From Urechis unicinctus (Eukaryota; Annelida; Polychaeta; Xenopneusta; Urechidae), in NCBI GenBank assembly GCA_034190875.2, contig CM067356.1:29338204-29402203 (forward strand): DNA of 64,000 nt, in the 5' to 3' direction. Shown in pieces: positions 22,314 to 34,362 of this stretch. The notes beneath the pieces were generated by a model. The model did no database searches. It was not told the DNA's origin and saw only the letters and a program-made list of their open reading frames with translations. A program made the translations under genes and the position numbers. The stretch's first letter is position 1. Every line of letters starts with the position of its first letter.

Positions 22314-25238
22314 CTGGCAATCAATTCATGAAAACAATAAGTGACGTCATGACAAGTACAACAACTCGGAAGAAATAGCATCACATAGCAACATGAACTT
22401 TGTCATAACAGGGCCATAAAGACAGTGTATAACAGCATGGGTAGCATTATAACACAAATAGTGTGACAACGCAATAAACTAAAGCGACGGAAAGAACTTT
22501 TCATAAACAACTCAAGAATTGGAACCATTTTTGTAGCAATTTCAATACAGTAATTATTATTACGGAATAGATTGTCAAGTTGACCTGTTAACTCTGTGGA
22601 AGTAGTACAAATAGTCATAACAATAATCTACCGCTCTTACAGCGGTTGTCATCATTTAATCGTAGTCATGCAGATATTGATACAATATCACTTTGTGCTT
22701 ACTGGGATCAATCATTTGATTGAATTAGTCTACGTTAAAGTAATCATTATCGATTTTTTTTGTCCATAGCGTAATTTATTTATGGTAGCCTTTCTTTCAG
22801 AATAAGATTTGTCCTCCTGATTTGGTTATCTTACTTAATCGGGCACACCTCTTTGTTATGCTGTTTTGTGGTGGAATTGATATGCTTACCTTTACATTCC
22901 AACAGCTGAGGCTCCCATTGCCCACGCAGACTGCAATAATGTACTCTGCTCGGAATACCGCCAATCAATGCTGATCCGTCAGTGCAAGATATATTGACAA
23001 AGCTCCCGTAGATATTCGCGGAGCTGTTGAATATAGAGAGTCCCCATGTTGGAACCACGGGGCACGTGATCTGTACGCAATCCAAGGGATCCCCCTCCCA
23101 TTGCGCCTTTGCATTACAATGAAAAATGCCTTGTGGTTTTGCAGTTCTGTAGTATAATGTATACCCTGGTATGCAGGTGATAAATATCACAGTCTTGTAT
23201 GAAGTGTCGTAGGAGCTGTACACTGCGCTGGACGGGGGACTCAGAAGAGGACAATTGATACCTGCGAATTCAACGTAACTTTGAAACAGAGTATCAAAAC
23301 AAGTTTTACGTTTGTCAGGAAATTCGATCTTTACATTTAACAGAGCCATTATAGATGCCTGTTGATGTACAACTGACCTATGCAGTCCTGTACGTTTGGA
23401 TACCACGTACGATTTGCCGAACACGTGGTGGTTTTATTGTTCCATTCCCCATCTGACATGATATAGCCTTCATTACACGTGACGTCAATCTGTGTCTTGT
23501 AGGTGGCGCTAGTGTTGCTGCTGTACCAGAGTGTCCCTAGCGCCGGCGGGTGGTCGCACTCAATTACTGCCGTGCGCATGCGCACACGAGCACATGCATG
23601 CAAACAGCGTTATCATCAAATTGAAAACAATTGTAACCACAGCAAATACATCGATACTTACACGGTCTTAATAAGGTTTTGATCATTTTCCAACTATACA
23701 TTATACTCCTTAATTGATCGAATCACAGTAACTGACCAGTTATTTGCCACTTAATATTCAAATCACATTCTTTAACACCATGTTATTTCCACGTAGGTGA
23801 CTGACTGGTATAGATGAACCCTAAGTTTTCACATTGCCCATAATGTGACAGATATTAGACACATCAAGGATCCAGATTTAATTACCGAGGCAGTCCGGTA
23901 TGGAGCGTGTCCACAGGATCTTATTTGAGTCACACGTCATTGTGAGTTGGGTATAACCGCCAGGAAACTCGTAACCCTTGGTGCAAGTGTAGGTGACGTT
24001 CACCCCCGCACTGGTGTACACGGTACTCGGCGTGGCATTCATTACAGTGTAGACCGGAGGGCACCTGTTTTCTGTAATTGTTCATTTATTTCAAGTTCTA
24101 TTTACCAGATTAATTATATAATTATGATGTTATCGCCATCTGCATTAAAACTGTATGATGTAAATAAATGCTGCTTTGTGTAGCATATATTTTATGATCC
24201 CGCTTGTTGGCCCAAAATACACTGCGAGTGAAATATCATGGATATCTTATCGCGTGAACGATATGTCTTATTGCATTGCGTACGTTTCCGTGGGAAATCG
24301 TAAGTGCTACAATGAAATTTCTAATTTTTATTGGCGGATAGTCTAGTTGCTATGAACAAGTATAACTTCTGGTGCCCCCTGATTTAACTTTAATCATCAA
24401 CATCTGAACTTACGTGAACAATTTGATACAAGTTGACTCCACTCTCCATCTATCAAACAGGAGATGTCCTTTGAAGTGAATCCGTCGATGAAGCGCTGGC
24501 CGGGAGGGCAAAGTAACGTTGCAACTGAGTCTATTGTACGATTCAGTTGCGGGGGCTCGACAGTAACATTCTCAAAGGTCAGTACCTCACAATAGGTTAC
24601 TGGAAATTAATGCCAAGGTCATGAAGTACATGCTAAACGGAAGATGGAGATCAAGGATTAAAAAGTTAAAAAAATTTCGGAACTTATTTCTTGCTCTAAT
24701 TGGCAAGTTTATTCGTTTATTCGTTCTGAAAATTTATTTGAATTTCAATATTCACAAACAATTATTTCTGTGCCAGCAACAACACTTTTATCCTGGTCGG
24801 AGTATTATTCTTACATAAATAGTTTGAGTCGTTTATAAAATTGTTTTGAATTACGCAAATAAGAAGTAATGCTGTGACCTACTTTCACAGGATAGTGGAA
24901 TATGTGACCAGTTTCCGCTATCTGTGCAGCTGATTACTTTCTCAAACATGAGACCGGTAGAATTTCCTGGAACATGGTAGCCATACAGGCACTTGTACCT
25001 AACATGAGTTCCGTAAAGCGCCAACGTGTCATTCTGCTCCGCGAAGTCAATCTTCGGAGTTGGCGGGCATGTAACATCTGTAGTATATTAGATTCAATAT
25101 AATAGGTTATGTATTAAGTTATAACCAAAACTGTCTATCCAGCGAATGATGACATCGTAATTATATTCGGTGGTACATTAATAATGTGTATAATGATTAT
25201 TGAGACATATATACAAATATATACATGTATACGTATAC

Positions 25239-25272
<34 letters not shown>

Positions 25273-25329
25273 ATATATAGATATATATATATATATATCT
25301 ATATATAGATATATATATATATATATATA

Positions 25330-25372
<43 letters not shown>

Positions 25373-25441
25373 ATATCTCTATATCTATATATATATATAT
25401 CTATATATATCTATATCTCTATATATATCTCTCTATCTATA

Positions 25442-25476
<35 letters not shown>

Positions 25477-27377
25477 CTATTAACTATTCCGCTGTCTTGG
25501 CTAAAAGAATTTGAATGTGTATTTACCCAGGCAAATCATATGTCCCCGAGCGACCACGGCATCTTGTTGGTTGAGCTGACATGGGAGAGTGTACGTCTTA
25601 GTGCCGTGTGCATAGCGATAGCCAGGGAGACATGTATACGTCACTGAACCAGTCGCGTGGTTGACAGATACGGATGCGTGCGGAAGTAGCAACGAGGCTT
25701 GACAATATGTTGCTGAAATGTGATTATATGATTTTTATGTGATTATATGAGTTGAGTACGTACATAATTATAACAGCGGTTCAGTCGAGTTTGGGTCAGC
25801 TAGTAACTCCATGTCACCACGAACTTGTTCAAAGGGATTTCATATGTAGATGACGCAACGACTTGGAGTTACTATATACGGTTGGCTAGCACCCCAATAT
25901 CCAATATACAGCACCGAGATCAAGCAACCATATTGTGTATATGATAAAAGATACATACAGCATGTGCCATACTCTTTGTTCCACTTGCCAAGTGCTGAGC
26001 ATTGCAATGTTTGACTTGCTAAACCAGTATCCACAGTCAAGCCATTATTACAGCTGTATGTATGCGTCTGCCCAGCGAGAAATTTTCTTGAAACTGGATC
26101 AGAACACTCTCGAGCTGCAGCAAGAAATAACGTTAAATGTATACATGCAATAAAACTTGCAAATAATGCAATTTCCATTCAAGTAATATATAACAACAAT
26201 AATAAATTAATTTGCGCAAAATATCCATGAAATTGATTCATTGTCTCCCACGAATATGCTATGGAAGCAGAAATTATTCACTAAATAACTACTACAACCC
26301 ATATAATCAACTGCAATCGTGAGGTGATTGAATGAAGATAATCAATAAGCTACATTGCCTCGTCAAAACGTTTATTGTTATCACAAAAGTATTTGCGAAT
26401 CTTCAATAGTATTTATACTTGCCAATGCATGACGGTTTGTGTGACCAATGTCCCTCTGCCAGACAGTACACAGTACGACGCCAAGTGTTGTCAGCAAACG
26501 TGTAACCAGGGTTACAGTATATTTCAGCAATGTGACCGAATAAAGTGATCGTGAATTCAACTTGGCCATTTTCTGTCCGAAACTCCCTACACTGCAACAC
26601 TGAAATAAACACCATAATGATCAACTAATATTTAACGAGTGACACCGAATAATACTTTATATTATCTAAGTCATGATATAAACCTTTGCATCTGTCCAAA
26701 CTTGGCCGCCATGTTGCATGGATGCATGACGTCACTTTGCTGGTGCTGCCATCAGCAAAAGCATGTCCCACGTGACAGGTGAATGAAGCATACACGCCGT
26801 CCGAGCGCTGCGTCGTATTTGCCTTACCAGGTCCGTACAATTCCTCAAGATCCGAGCACAAAACTGAAAAACACAAGAGCAATGCGACATGTCCCATCCA
26901 TCGCAAATAGAAACACGCAATAACACCAATTCCATCAAAGCATCCTAGAATGGTTTGGAATGGAGCAAGTTGTTCTGTTGTGTGTCTGAGGCTATATACC
27001 GCGTGAAGGACGAGACATGAAAATGTGTTGTTGGGGGGGGTTATAGACTACATAGTACAACCGAAAAGCTGTTGTTCCAGCTCATGACGCCTGATCTTTA
27101 TTGGCTTATACGCCGATAACAATTGGTTTGATGTAGCCATAGTTCGTATTCATTAAGACATATCAACAAAATGCTCTCATTGTGTATTACTCACATCTAT
27201 AGCAGGTGGTTGGAAGACTGGGAGACCAGAACCCTGCAGGATTACATGTTGACGTCATCGATTTATCACCATTTGTATGCTTGAAATTGGTGGCACACGT
27301 GTATGTGACCGTGCTGTAGAATGCACTCCCCTCGACGATCATCTGAGCATGGTCAATATTTGGTGTTTTTGGGCATG
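22165..27377 (-). CDS. Membrane-anchored protein with eleven sushi (CCP) domains
   Basis: Minus-strand exons in transcript order: 27377–27195, 26863–26684, 26599–26423, 26114–25959, 25712–25527, 25077–24883, 24599–24414, 24071–23886, 23566–23378, 23261–22890, 22313–22165. Every exon starts and ends in phase 1, the classic arrangement of shuffled extracellular domains. Each of the first nine encodes one sushi domain with four Cys and a late Trp; exon 23261–22890 encodes two. The last exon encodes a linker, a hydrophobic helix ([17 protein letters not shown]) and a short tail ASKVSDK, so the product is a type I membrane protein. Sushi domains mediate protein binding in complement regulators, selectins and adhesion proteins. 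The 5' end is open: the first sushi exon needs an upstream partner, possibly the PLAT–mucin block at 29–34 kb. The intron after 26423 is GC–AG. Confidence 0.88.
25221..25480. repeat. TA/TC microsatellite in a sushi-gene intron
   Basis: A compound repeat of (TA)n broken by CTATATC and CTCTATA variants. It lies between the exons at 25527 and 25077. The tyrosine/isoleucine-rich ORF across it is an artefact. Confidence 0.95.
26115..26422 (-). other. GC–AG intron in the sushi gene
   Basis: The third sushi exon ends with Cys-Ile and a single G, followed by GCAAGT, a perfect GC-type donor. The nearby GT would leave phase 2 and break the otherwise uniform phase-1 pattern. Confidence 0.65.
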
Positions 27378-29039
27378 CTGAAACAGGAATCGCATCGACA
27401 GCATTGTACAGTGAAAACAGGCATCTTGATGATCCTTTGTTCATTTCGAGGACGATGATATCAGTATTATTCAGTCTGGTGATAATCACATGGCCCCAAT
27501 TTATAATTAGTAACTTAACCATGATGTAATGATTAAATCATGTGGCTTAACATTATGTAATGAGTAATGTTTTAATTTATTCGGGTACATCATGGTTTGC
27601 AACAGTTGGAGGGCAATAACACTACATATGAGAATCAGTGGTGTACAACCAATACATAATTGAATTCATGCACCGGTTATGTATCATGCTATGAACGATC
27701 GTGTAGCATGGTTATATACACCTTTCAACATGAATAAACCAGACAAAAAACTGGTATGACTTGGAATAATGGAACTGAAAGGTTATGGTTACAAATGCAT
27801 GTAGTTTGCCCAATGCGCCATTGAAAGCTAAGAGGTATGTATTAACGGGAAAGTACATTTAATTGCATGTGAACAAAAATAACCCACCCCTTCCAACCGG
27901 TTATATCGCTTTATATTGCGGTCTAAGCACACAGCGTCTGTTAGTCCCTGAAGTTGACTCTACATTGATTCATGTTGCAGCACTTGTGTCAGATTAAGTG
28001 TATGGTTCTGATACTGTAGTTATTGCTATTTCTGAAGTGCAACTACTGATCTACTTTTCTACTGATCCACATGTTTTGACTGTGTGGTAATATCTGGATC
28101 TGCATTTTGCAATGCGTTGAAAAATAATGTAATTGGTGATTCTGATATTTCTTCCAATTGTGTTGCCATTGTTGCATGTTTTCTCCAATGTTGAAGGAAT
28201 TAGTGCATCTGATATTTCCCCCCAATTTCATTGGGATGGGTGAATCTGAATGTCAACCTAAATTCCACCAAATGCAATATTTATGACAGAATAATGTTGG
28301 ATATTGGAGAGTTCCACCCAATGTTTCGAAATTTTGTGTCCACGATGAGACAAACTATGTCACAGTTATTTGAAAAAAGCGATCAATTATCAATTGTTGC
28401 TAGTATTGGTTTGCTTGTAATGTCAGCTGTTATTATTGGTGAATGTGTAATGTCAACATGAATTTGCTGCTATTTGAGGATTTGAAATGTTGACAACTGC
28501 TGATGGTATTGGTAAGTTTCTAAAGTCAACACATGTTGTTGTTATTGGTATGTAATGTCAACAAATGCTGCTGTTATTGGTCAATTTGATATGTGAACAA
28601 CTGTTGTGTGTTATAATGTCAAAAACTGCTGCTTTTATTGGTGAGTTTGTAATGTTGCTGTTATTCGGAGTTTGCAATGTCAGCAACTTTCGCGGTTATT
28701 GTTTAGTTTGAAGAGTCACCAACTATTGTCCTCATTTGTAACTATTATAGGTTACTTTTCCATTTACCACAGTCAATGTGTTGTGATCTGGACATGACCA
28801 ATCTGTTTCTGAAGAGAAATCATTCACATCAAGATGGATACAATAGTTCAGTGTGCTTACATTCTTAATAAGCAAGAAGGAAAAGCAAACCTGTGGCAGT
28901 GGATCCTTCGGGCTCGGACGTACCTATACATAACATAACATAAATCGACAATGTACTTTTGCAGCCTTAGAGTTACTGCACATGGATGTTTTTATCTGCA
29001 AAAGATAGCATGTATATAACTAACAATAAATTTGCTCAA
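27378..29039. other. Gene-free stretch with a degenerate tandem repeat
   Basis: No sushi or other exon was recognised. At about 28380–28720 the + strand shows a loose repeat of roughly 33–36 bases built around TGCTGTTATTGGT and AATGTCAAC. If the PLAT–mucin and sushi blocks are one gene this is one of its introns; otherwise it holds the sushi gene's promoter and first exon. Confidence 0.45.
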
Positions 29040-32000
29040 TCACACTTTTATTAAACATTGATATTGATATACGAGTGTATCGGTTTGTTTGGCTACTGCC
29101 GACGGCGTGTAACTGTCTGTCAAAATATTACGATCACCTGTGAATATTGGTACTACTTCCGATGTGAAATGTTGGTTGGTATCCCTATTTGTGACTATAC
29201 TGGCATAGGTTTCTGGTCCTGTGGCGGTTATATTCGTTTCTGGGCGTGTGGTAGTAGTACCCGTTTCTGGTCCTGTGGCTGTTGTATCCGTTTCTGGGCC
29301 TGTGGTGTTTACACCCTTTTCTGGGCCTGTGGTGTTAACACCCGTTTCTGGGTTTGTGGTGGTAACACCCGTTTCTGCGCCTGTGATGGTTACACTCGTT
29401 TCTGGGTCTGTGGTGTTAACACCCGTTTCTGGGCCTGTGATGGTAACACCCGTTTCTGCGTCTGTGGTGGTAACACTCGTTTCTGGACCCGAGGTGGTAA
29501 CACCCATATCTGGGCCTGTGATGGTAACAACACCCGTGTGTGATGGTTACACCCGTTTCTGGGCCTGTGATGGTAACACCCGTTTCTGCGTCTGTGGTGG
29601 TAACAACCATTTCTGGGTCTGTGGTGGTAACACCCGTTTCTGGGCCTGTGATGGTAACACCCGTTTCTGGGCCTGTGGTGGTAACACCCAACCATTTCTG
29701 GGTCTGTGGTGGTAACATCCGTTTCTGGGTATGTGGTGTTAACACCCTTTTCTGGGCCTGTGGTGTTAACACCCGTTTCTGGGTTTGTGGTTTACACACC
29801 CTTTTCTGGTAACACCACCCGTTTCTGGGCCTGTGATGGTTACACTCGTTTCTGGGTCTGTGGTGTTAACACCCGTTTCTTGGCCTGTGATGGTAACACC
29901 CGTTTCTGCGTCTGTGGTGGTAACACTCGTTTCTGGACCCGAGGTGGTAACACCCATATCTGGGCCTGTGATGGTTACACCCGTTTCTGGGCCTGTGATG
30001 GTAACACCCGTTTCTGCGTCTGTGGTGGTAACAACCGTTTCTGGGTCTGTGGTGGTAACACCCGTTTCTGGGTTTGTAGTGGTAAATCCCATTTCTGGGC
30101 CAGTGGTAACACCCGATTCTGGGTCTGTGGTGGTAACACCCGAATCTGGGTCTGTGGTGGTAACACCCATTTCTGGACCTGTGGTGGTACCACCTATTTC
30201 AGGGCCTGTAGTGATAACACCCGTTTCTGGGCCTTTGGGGGTTGTATCCATTTCCGGTTCGGTAGCGGTTATACCCGTTTCTGGACTTGTAGCGACTGAA
30301 CCTGGCGCAGGGACTGAAGTTCCCGCTTCTGGGTCTATAGCAGATGTAACAATTTCAGGGCCGGTAGCTATCGAACCTGGTTCTGGGCCCGTCGTGGAAG
30401 CACCAGTTTCTGATCCTGGAGCAGCTGAATTCGTTTCTAGGGTTGTATCTGTACCAATATGGTCTGTAGCGACTGTAACTGTTTCTGGGCCAATTTCAGC
30501 TGTTTTTGTTTCCATGGTCGTGATATCAGGTTCTATCGTTGTTGGAATGGTAGTGATATATTGTTCTGCTGTTGTTTCCATGGGCGTGGTCGGGACAGCT
30601 CCTGCAGCCCCACTGACGGCGCCGACCGTACAGTTGACGTCTGAAAATTAAATTCATTAATAAATCTAAGGCACGGTTCAGTAAACCAATCATTTCATTG
30701 TGTCAGAATATAATGGAATACTACCTATAGGCGTAGAACTGCAGTCTGTTGCTGTCACGTAGATGTAGGAATCACCATGGCTTATGAACACTGGAGTGGC
30801 ACATGCAAACCGTACGCCATTTACCCAGTCTCTCAGCTCAATCTTCAGAGAAACAGGAACGTCATCACAGCTTGCATGAAACCTTTATGCTGCACTTTAT
30901 TGTGATGAATATCCAAGGTCATATTTAGCAAAAGCGTGACCAATGATGATGACCATGATTCTAATGATTATAATGATGTCGGTGATAAGAAGACAATAAT
31001 GTTGATTATGAAAATGATGAAGGTGCTGATGATGGTGATAATGTTGATGAAGATGAGGATGATACGGATGGCGAATAAGCCCTTTTATTTAACTATAGCC
31101 AAACCGGGCACGTATTTAGGTTTTACACGCGAAGAAATATTGATAGGAACACACCGCCTGCAGATCCCATGCTGCTCCAGAGTCGTGCAAGTAGAATTCA
31201 ATACTCGTCAAATCGCCAATATATGTGGTTTCCAGTATTACAAAAGTCTTAGCGCTGTATACACATACAACATTGATAACGGTGCGTAAAAAAAGGGATA
31301 AACCAACTCCCTTCTGATCAACCAAATTGTTCTTACAAAATAATAACTAAGTTAACCAATACATCACCCCACCCCACCACCCTTATCAATACCCCCGCCC
31401 CCCCCCCCCCCACATCACCCACTTTTCTCGTCAACAAAACATATCATTTCGTTGCATAAAATATGAATCTGAATTACGCGTGGTAGTGAAGATGCAACAT
31501 TCTATTAATCTATTAATTATATTCAATCATACCGATTAGAGTAACCCAATAACTGACCTTTGGCTTTCAAAACCCTCCGTCCGCAACCAGAATTTATTTA
31601 TGACAAAGGCTGTGCCATGGAATGTGACTGTGACAAAGCCAGAAGCACTAACTGGACTAGTCCCGGTAGTAATATCTAGTTCCATCACATGTCCTGCAAA
31701 TAAACAATGACAAAAGAGCGTGATTATTTGGGCTAACATACTTCAAACAAAAACAACACCATTTCAGAACGGCAACATTGTGTACGTTAAGTTGTGTGAT
31801 TTTTTAAATGGTTCAGTAAGCATAAGGTAAGTATGTATGTATTATTGTTTCTTTGGTCGAATAGAATCTATTCAACAACAACCAATGTTTAATGTTGCCG
31901 TTTGGGATTTGGTATGTAGATGCATTTGCTTGCAGCAGTTTCCCTAGTGTTTCACAGAAATACAAATCCATGATAACTGTCATGTCTCTGGATGGAATGG

Positions 32001-34362
32001 ATCGATATGCAATGGCAAAATACTATGAGAGTTTAACAAAAAGGGACAATTTCAACAGCTACGAGATGTGAGCTATCTGTACTAGTTGTTTTACCGAAGA
32101 ACACTTGGTTGATACACACTATGTATCGGGTTCTCGCTGTGGTTATATCTGAAAGAGGTCTCAGGTGATACCACCATGGAACCAACAAAAAACATATGGT
32201 AATGCTGATCCGTCGTCTCGGAGCTCGGCGTCTGTTTAAGAAATCGAGCAATTTGATTGGTCGAGGCGACCACGCCCCCGAATCAGTCAGATAATTCCAT
32301 GTGGTTTTACAATACGCTATGATAAAGCAACACGCTGCGGACAGATGGCGGATTCACATATTTTCTCTGGAGGAGGCGCGAGTGAACCCTCTTAACGTAG
32401 GTTCATATCATTTTATAGTTTACATCCCCAGCCTACGTTGCTTTTATCGCACTCTAAAAGGTTGCCATGAACTTGTTGCAGGTTGATGGTTTACTCACCA
32501 TCGCACATGTTCAGTGTTGATGTGGTAAATGGGAGTCCTTGGCCGTTTATGATGTCCGAGTCTGTGTATTCAACGGGAGTAGTTATTGTGTATAAGGTAC
32601 CTACACCAAACGTACCTGAGTCACACAAGGCCCACACCTCCATCTGCAAGAGGAAGGAGAGCAAGGTAAGTGGCGTGTGTGTGATAGCCAGAGTACTGAG
32701 ACGTTACGCTCGACAACAATAACAACAGCGTGAGCGATTGTCCCAGATAGTGAGTGTTGAAGACGTAATACAGAGATAAATGTATGACATGAGTTATAAA
32801 TGTGGTGTAAGGATGATCCCAATTACCTTGTCTTTAATATGCTTTGTAGAGACTGTACCAAATTCACATTGCATAGGATGTTTTGTAGAGATCGCCCCAT
32901 ATACTAACAGGGTATGATCGGTATACTTACCTGGTAATATGGATCGCGGAGAATGTCGCAAATACTGAATGGCTTAGTTCAGTTTGGTGATTTCGAACTA
33001 TCGTAATTGCTTACCTTGAGGATGGTGTTGTAAGTAACACAGTTTGTCGGGTTATATTTCGCCTCCAGCATCACCTTTATGATGGGGTAAATAGGCTCCG
33101 AAGTTTGGAACACATACAAATACTCCCTGTGAATGGAAATGATGAACAGATGTATTGCTGCATATGTTCATTATGCAGTTGCTTGGACTACATAAAACAA
33201 TGACATAACTGTCTTTCTGGTAACAATTTGCTTAATGCAGTTGCTTCTTGCGCAGAGCTTCATTTTAACATAGTCATATAAGAGAGAGAGGTGTATATGC
33301 TGTATACAGTAGTTTTTGGTTAATTATATGTATTGCGTTCGACAACGACATGCCGTTTACACGCAAAGCTATACCGATAATTGCTGAGCGATTGTTTAAG
33401 TGTACTCTGATGACCTCACCTGTCTGTGAGGAAGTTAATCCCGTCAGCATCATAATGCTGTGAGATCGGGGCGTAATATTCGTCCTCGTAATTGGAGCCT
33501 TTCATTACGTCAAATATGACTCCATCACAAGTGACTTCCTCTATTTGTAGCCTCAGATGGAAATATATAAGATCACGGAGTCCTGCATAGACAAACACAC
33601 ACATACATATCTATGAAATCGGACATTGAAATATTACCATTAGTATTCCCTAGCACTATGTTTTGAGCATTCTTGTTGCAAAGATGTGAAAGTACCTGGC
33701 GCTGGTGTAGATACAGGTGGCAGTGCCGGAGCATCGACTGACTTAGCACACTGACGTACACCTACAAACAAGTAAAGCATGTGCCATATCAACCTCACAA
33801 TACACGACCTCAAGTGTTGGTGCGATACCTAACCTGTAACCTATAATTAATGAACACGTGATAAACGTTATAGTATTAATAGGGGCAATATTTCACCAGG
33901 TAATGTAAAAACATGAAGCTATACATAAATGTATCCATGTTATATATAACTCAGAAAAGTCTACTTTATCTTACAGGCAGCGACCATTATCTCGAGTGTT
34001 CCCCATATATTATGAAACAATTACAGCCACTTAAGCACTGTGATTTAAAAATATCAGACTTTCTCAATAACATTTTATTAAATGGAAAAGACACAAGCCA
34101 CAAAATAAGGGTATCACCATTTTACCTTCTCAATTGTGGACTAATTTATACCCTACAGGAATTTATCTTACAAAATGCAAACTTCCCCCGTGCAGCGGAA
34201 ATTTTCAAGTAAACACTGGGCCACCACATTCTATTATTATCATGAATACTAAAACCATATTACACTAAATATAAAGCAAAATAGACAAGCACAATAACAG
34301 AGTTACTCACGAAAAGCAAATGCAAGCATCCCCAAGCCAAGCAAGCTCATTGAGGTTGCCAT
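29040..34362 (-). CDS. Secreted or membrane protein with PLAT domain and Thr-rich mucin-like repeats
   Basis: Exons: 34362–34311, 33761–33696, 33582–33420, 33126–33015, 32643–32499, 31693–31558, 31254–31155, 30842–30725, 30640–29040 (or to a donor at 29138). Phases all agree. Exon 1 encodes a signal peptide. Residues about 23–178 form a Cys-containing region I do not recognise. Residues about 180–280 match a PLAT/LH2 domain: LDITTG, GFVTVTFHG, IGDLTSIEFYLHD and W-D-L-Q-A-I-E-L. PLAT domains bind lipids or proteins. The last exon is a 27-base (9-aa, TGPETGVTT-like) repeat region, a likely O-glycosylated stalk. Read literally the frame hits TAA at 29766; a compensating frame change restores it below 29535. 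The 3' end is either TGA at 29040–29042, with an overlapping AATAAA, or splicing into the sushi exons. Confidence 0.75.
29220..30340 (-). repeat. 27-bp coding minisatellite (mucin-like array)
   Basis: About 40 diverged copies of a 27-base unit, encoding a TTGPETGVT-type nonapeptide on the minus strand. The unit length is a multiple of three, and stops are rare in several frames of both strands. Segment 29395–29600 is closely repeated at about 29845–30045, a higher-order duplication offset by about 450 bases. Irregular units at about 29800–29820, 29685–29695 and 29525–29545 shift the frame. Confidence 0.92.
30725..31693 (-). other. PLAT/LH2 domain (three exons)
   Basis: Exons 31693–31558, 31254–31155 and 30842–30725 together encode one PLAT domain: a Thr-Gly turn, alternating hydrophobic strands, the Leu-Gly-Asp-Leu analogue IGDL, HDSGAAW, and a final strand ending in FAC. 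The family is known from polycystin-1, lipoxygenases and pancreatic lipase. Confidence 0.8.
31395..31413. repeat. C-rich homopolymer run
   Basis: A run of C interrupted once, inside an intron of the PLAT gene. Its length is likely unreliable in sequencing. Confidence 0.85.
32174..32402 (+). repeat. Dispersed repeat family R1, copy 1
   Basis: Shares about 230 bases with 44553–44782 in the same orientation (blocks around ACCATG…CAACAAAA…CATATGG, GTCGAGGCGACCACG, GATAATTCCATGTGGTTTTA, TTTTCTCTGGAGGAGGCG, AACGTA). It lies in the PLAT-gene intron between exons 32643–32499 and 31693–31558. No coding capacity; a short non-autonomous mobile element is likely. Confidence 0.75.

Noticed and set aside
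29058..30651. Long + strand ORFs (up to 288 aa) across the mucin array
   Set aside because: They are antisense shadows of a 27-base repeat that lacks stops in most frames; the minus strand has the splice-consistent exon.
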